From Methylotenera sp. (lineage in GTDB: Bacteria > Pseudomonadota > Gammaproteobacteria > Burkholderiales > Methylophilaceae): a stretch of 60,970 nt of DNA. Both the position numbers and the translations under genes were made by a program. Location of the stretch: positions 1 to 60,970 of the forward strand of contig SHXQ01000010.1 in the NCBI GenBank assembly GCA_009693255.1, read 5' to 3'. A model generated the notes under the pieces. That model saw nothing but the letters and a program-made list of their open reading frames with translations, was not told the origin of the DNA and ran no database searches. Within the stretch, counting starts at the first letter, position 1, and each line of letters opens with the position of its first letter. Positions 59,626-60,970 of the stretch are shown here, one piece after another.

Positions 59626-60805
59626 GCGCGTTCAATCTATTAAAGAATCCCCTACCCTTGCCATTACCGCAAAAGCTGGTAAATACAAGACCGAAGGCCG
59701 CCCTATTATTGGCTTAGCCGCAGGCGAGCCTGATTTTGACACCCCGCAGCACATTAAAGATGCCGCAAAATTAGCCATTGATAACGGCTTTACTAAATAT
59801 ACGCCAGTGGCAGGGATTCCCGGCTTAAAAAAAGCCATCGTCAATAAATTTAAAAATGAAAACGGTTTTGATTACACTGTGAACGAAGTCATTGTAGGCG
59901 TAGGTGGCAAACAAACCATATTCAATTTATGTCTAGCCGTACTGAACAAAGGCGACGAAGTCATCATCCCAGCACCTTACTGGGTATCTTACGCAGATAT
60001 TGCACTAGTCGCAGAAGCCAAGCCCGTCATTATAGAGTGCGGTATTGAGCAAGGCTTTAAATTACTGCCCACACAATTAGCAGCAGCCATTACAGCAAAA
60101 ACTAAACTCTTTATGATTAACTCGCCGTCTAACCCGACGGGTGCGGTGTATACCTTGGCTGAACTTCAAGCCTTAGGCGAAGTATTACTCAAACATCCGC
60201 ATGTGTTAGTGGCTACAGATGACATGTACGAGCACGTCAATTTAACTGGCGATAAGTTCTACAACATTCTCAATGCTTGCCCAGCGCTCAAAGAGCGCTG
60301 TATCGTACTTAACGGGGTATCAAAAGCCTACTCTATGACAGGCTGGCGTATCGGTTATGCGGCTGGTCCCGCTTACATTATAAAAGCTATGGAAATTTTA
60401 CAATCACAATCAACCAGTAACGCCACCTCAATATCACAAGTGGCTGCACAAGCAGCGCTAGAAGGCTCACAAGATTGCATTACCCCCATGGTAACGGCAT
60501 TTAAAGAACGTCACAGCTACGTTGTAAACCGATTCAATAGCATGCCAGGCTTAAGCTGCTTAATGGCTGGCGGCGCGTTCTACGCGTTTCCTGACGCACG
60601 TGGTGCAATCAACAGTTTATATGCGGCTGGTAAAATTGAATCTGCGACAGATATGGCTTTAGCTGGATATTTGCTTGAAGAATTTGATGTAGCTATAGTG
60701 CCAGGGTCAGCTTTTGGAGCAGAAGGTTACTTCAGAATTTCATTCGCCACGTCTATGGAAAACCTGCAAAATGCCTTAGACCGCATTGAAAAAGCGTTAA
60801 GTTGA
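59582..60805 (+). CDS. Class I aspartate-type aminotransferase
   Basis: This 407-residue PLP enzyme resembles the AspC/AatA subgroup (type Ib) that transaminates aspartate with 2-oxoglutarate, some members also accepting prephenate. Seen are AGEPDFDTPQHIKDAA, YTPVAGIPGLKKAI, NSPSNPTGAVYT, the PLP lysine in GVSKAYSMTGWRIGYAAGP, and a C-terminal arginine in EGYFRISFATS. The best start is TTG at 59582 (LSPSEATHQAS), 8 bases after GGA; a TTG ten codons upstream would extend it to 417 residues. It is followed by tRNA-Asn. Confidence 0.88.
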   Translation: MSPSEATHQASVLSKRVQSIKESPTLAITAKAGKYKTEGRPIIGLAAGEPDFDTPQHIKDAAKLAIDNGFTKYTPVAGIPGLKKAIVNKFKNENGFDYTVNEVIVGVGGKQTIFNLCLAVLNKGDEVIIPAPYWVSYADIALVAEAKPVIIECGIEQGFKLLPTQLAAAITAKTKLFMINSPSNPTGAVYTLAELQALGEVLLKHPHVLVATDDMYEHVNLTGDKFYNILNACPALKERCIVLNGVSKAYSMTGWRIGYAAGPAYIIKAMEILQSQSTSNATSISQVAAQAALEGSQDCITPMVTAFKERHSYVVNRFNSMPGLSCLMAGGAFYAFPDARGAINSLYAAGKIESATDMALAGYLLEEFDVAIVPGSAFGAEGYFRISFATSMENLQNALDRIEKALS

Positions 60806-60844
60806 AATAGTTTTAAATTATATTAGATTTAAGTGTTTTAGTTA

Positions 60845-60873
60845 TTGACCAAAAGCCGCTTAAACCTTAATAT
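60845..60873 (+). promoter_or_regulatory. sigma70 promoter of tRNA-Asn
   Basis: TTGACC (60845-60850) and TAATAT (60868-60873) are spaced by exactly 17 bp. The start would be near 60880, a few bases before the tRNA. Confidence 0.75.
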
Positions 60874-60888
60874 CTCGCCTTCACCAAT

Positions 60889-60964
60889 TCCTCGATAGCT
60901 CAGTTGGTAGAGCAACGGACTGTTAATCCGTGTGTCCCTGGTTCGAGCCCAGGTCGAGGAGCCA
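60889..60964 (+). tRNA. tRNA-Asn (GUU)
   Basis: A complete 76-nt cloverleaf with encoded CCA: acceptor stem TCCTCGA with TCGAGGA, D arm TAGCTCAGTTGGTAGAGC, anticodon GTT in CTGTTAA, T arm GGTTCGAGCC. Confidence 0.98.
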
Positions 60965-60970
60965 AACAAA

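Overview
This window is a housekeeping stretch of a betaproteobacterial chromosome. The gene order smc-zipA-ligA, the rpsF-priB-rpsR-rplI operon (priB in this position is a beta/gammaproteobacterial trait), a two-subunit pyruvate carboxylase, HpnCDE squalene synthesis and moderately AT-rich composition fit Nitrosomonadales. Methylophilaceae (a Methylotenera-like methylotroph) is my best guess, but the family is an inference. There is no phage, transposon, CRISPR array or defence island that I can support.

Layout. 1-900: tRNA-Glu and tRNA-Ala behind a textbook stringent-type promoter, then queF. 903-8832 (+): smc, zipA, ligA and a secreted TPR protein. 8833-10901: an eroded zone holding a decayed 5' fragment of an msrP-like sulfoxide reductase gene, about 500 bp of unassigned DNA with a strong hairpin, one intact small secreted protein and a broken PhnP-like metallo-hydrolase gene. 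10970-22057 (-): tatD, holB, tmk, mltG, pabC, then the fatty-acid cluster fabF, acpP, fabG, fabD, fabH, plsX, rpmF and yceD. 22151-27008 (+): pycA-pycB, a yceF-type maf gene and an RsmI-like methyltransferase gene. 27013-41685 (-): one long envelope and translation block, rnhB, lpxB, lpxA, fabZ, lpxD, skp, bamA, rseP, dxr, cdsA, uppS, frr, pyrH, tsf, rpsB. 42080-46303 (+): a frameshifted HDOD gene, map and glnD. 46406-48262 (-): a cupin, tRNA-Ser, def and an mtnP-type phosphorylase. 48409-51506 (+): hpnC-hpnD-hpnE. 51557-58263 (-): radA, dnaB, rplI, rpsR, priB, rpsF, uvrB. 58423-60964 (+): a trypsin-like protease with TPRs, an aspartate-type aminotransferase and tRNA-Asn.

The genes combine into a few pathways: membrane lipid synthesis (fab and plsX), lipid A (lpxA, lpxB, lpxD with fabZ), outer-membrane protein assembly (bamA, skp, rseP), isoprenoid and undecaprenyl supply (dxr, uppS) with squalene formation (hpnCDE), chromosome maintenance (smc, ligA, holB, dnaB, radA, uvrB), translation (rpsB, tsf, frr, map, def, S6/S18/L9) and anaplerosis (pycAB).

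Nothing here is clearly a new system. The most informative signals are three independent gene lesions in an otherwise intact housekeeping region: a 7-bp tandem triplication that shifts the frame of the HDOD gene, the msrP relic whose twin-arginine codons have decayed, and the metallo-hydrolase gene with two stops and a 1-bp loss. Several structured leaders and attenuator-like hairpins are also recorded.
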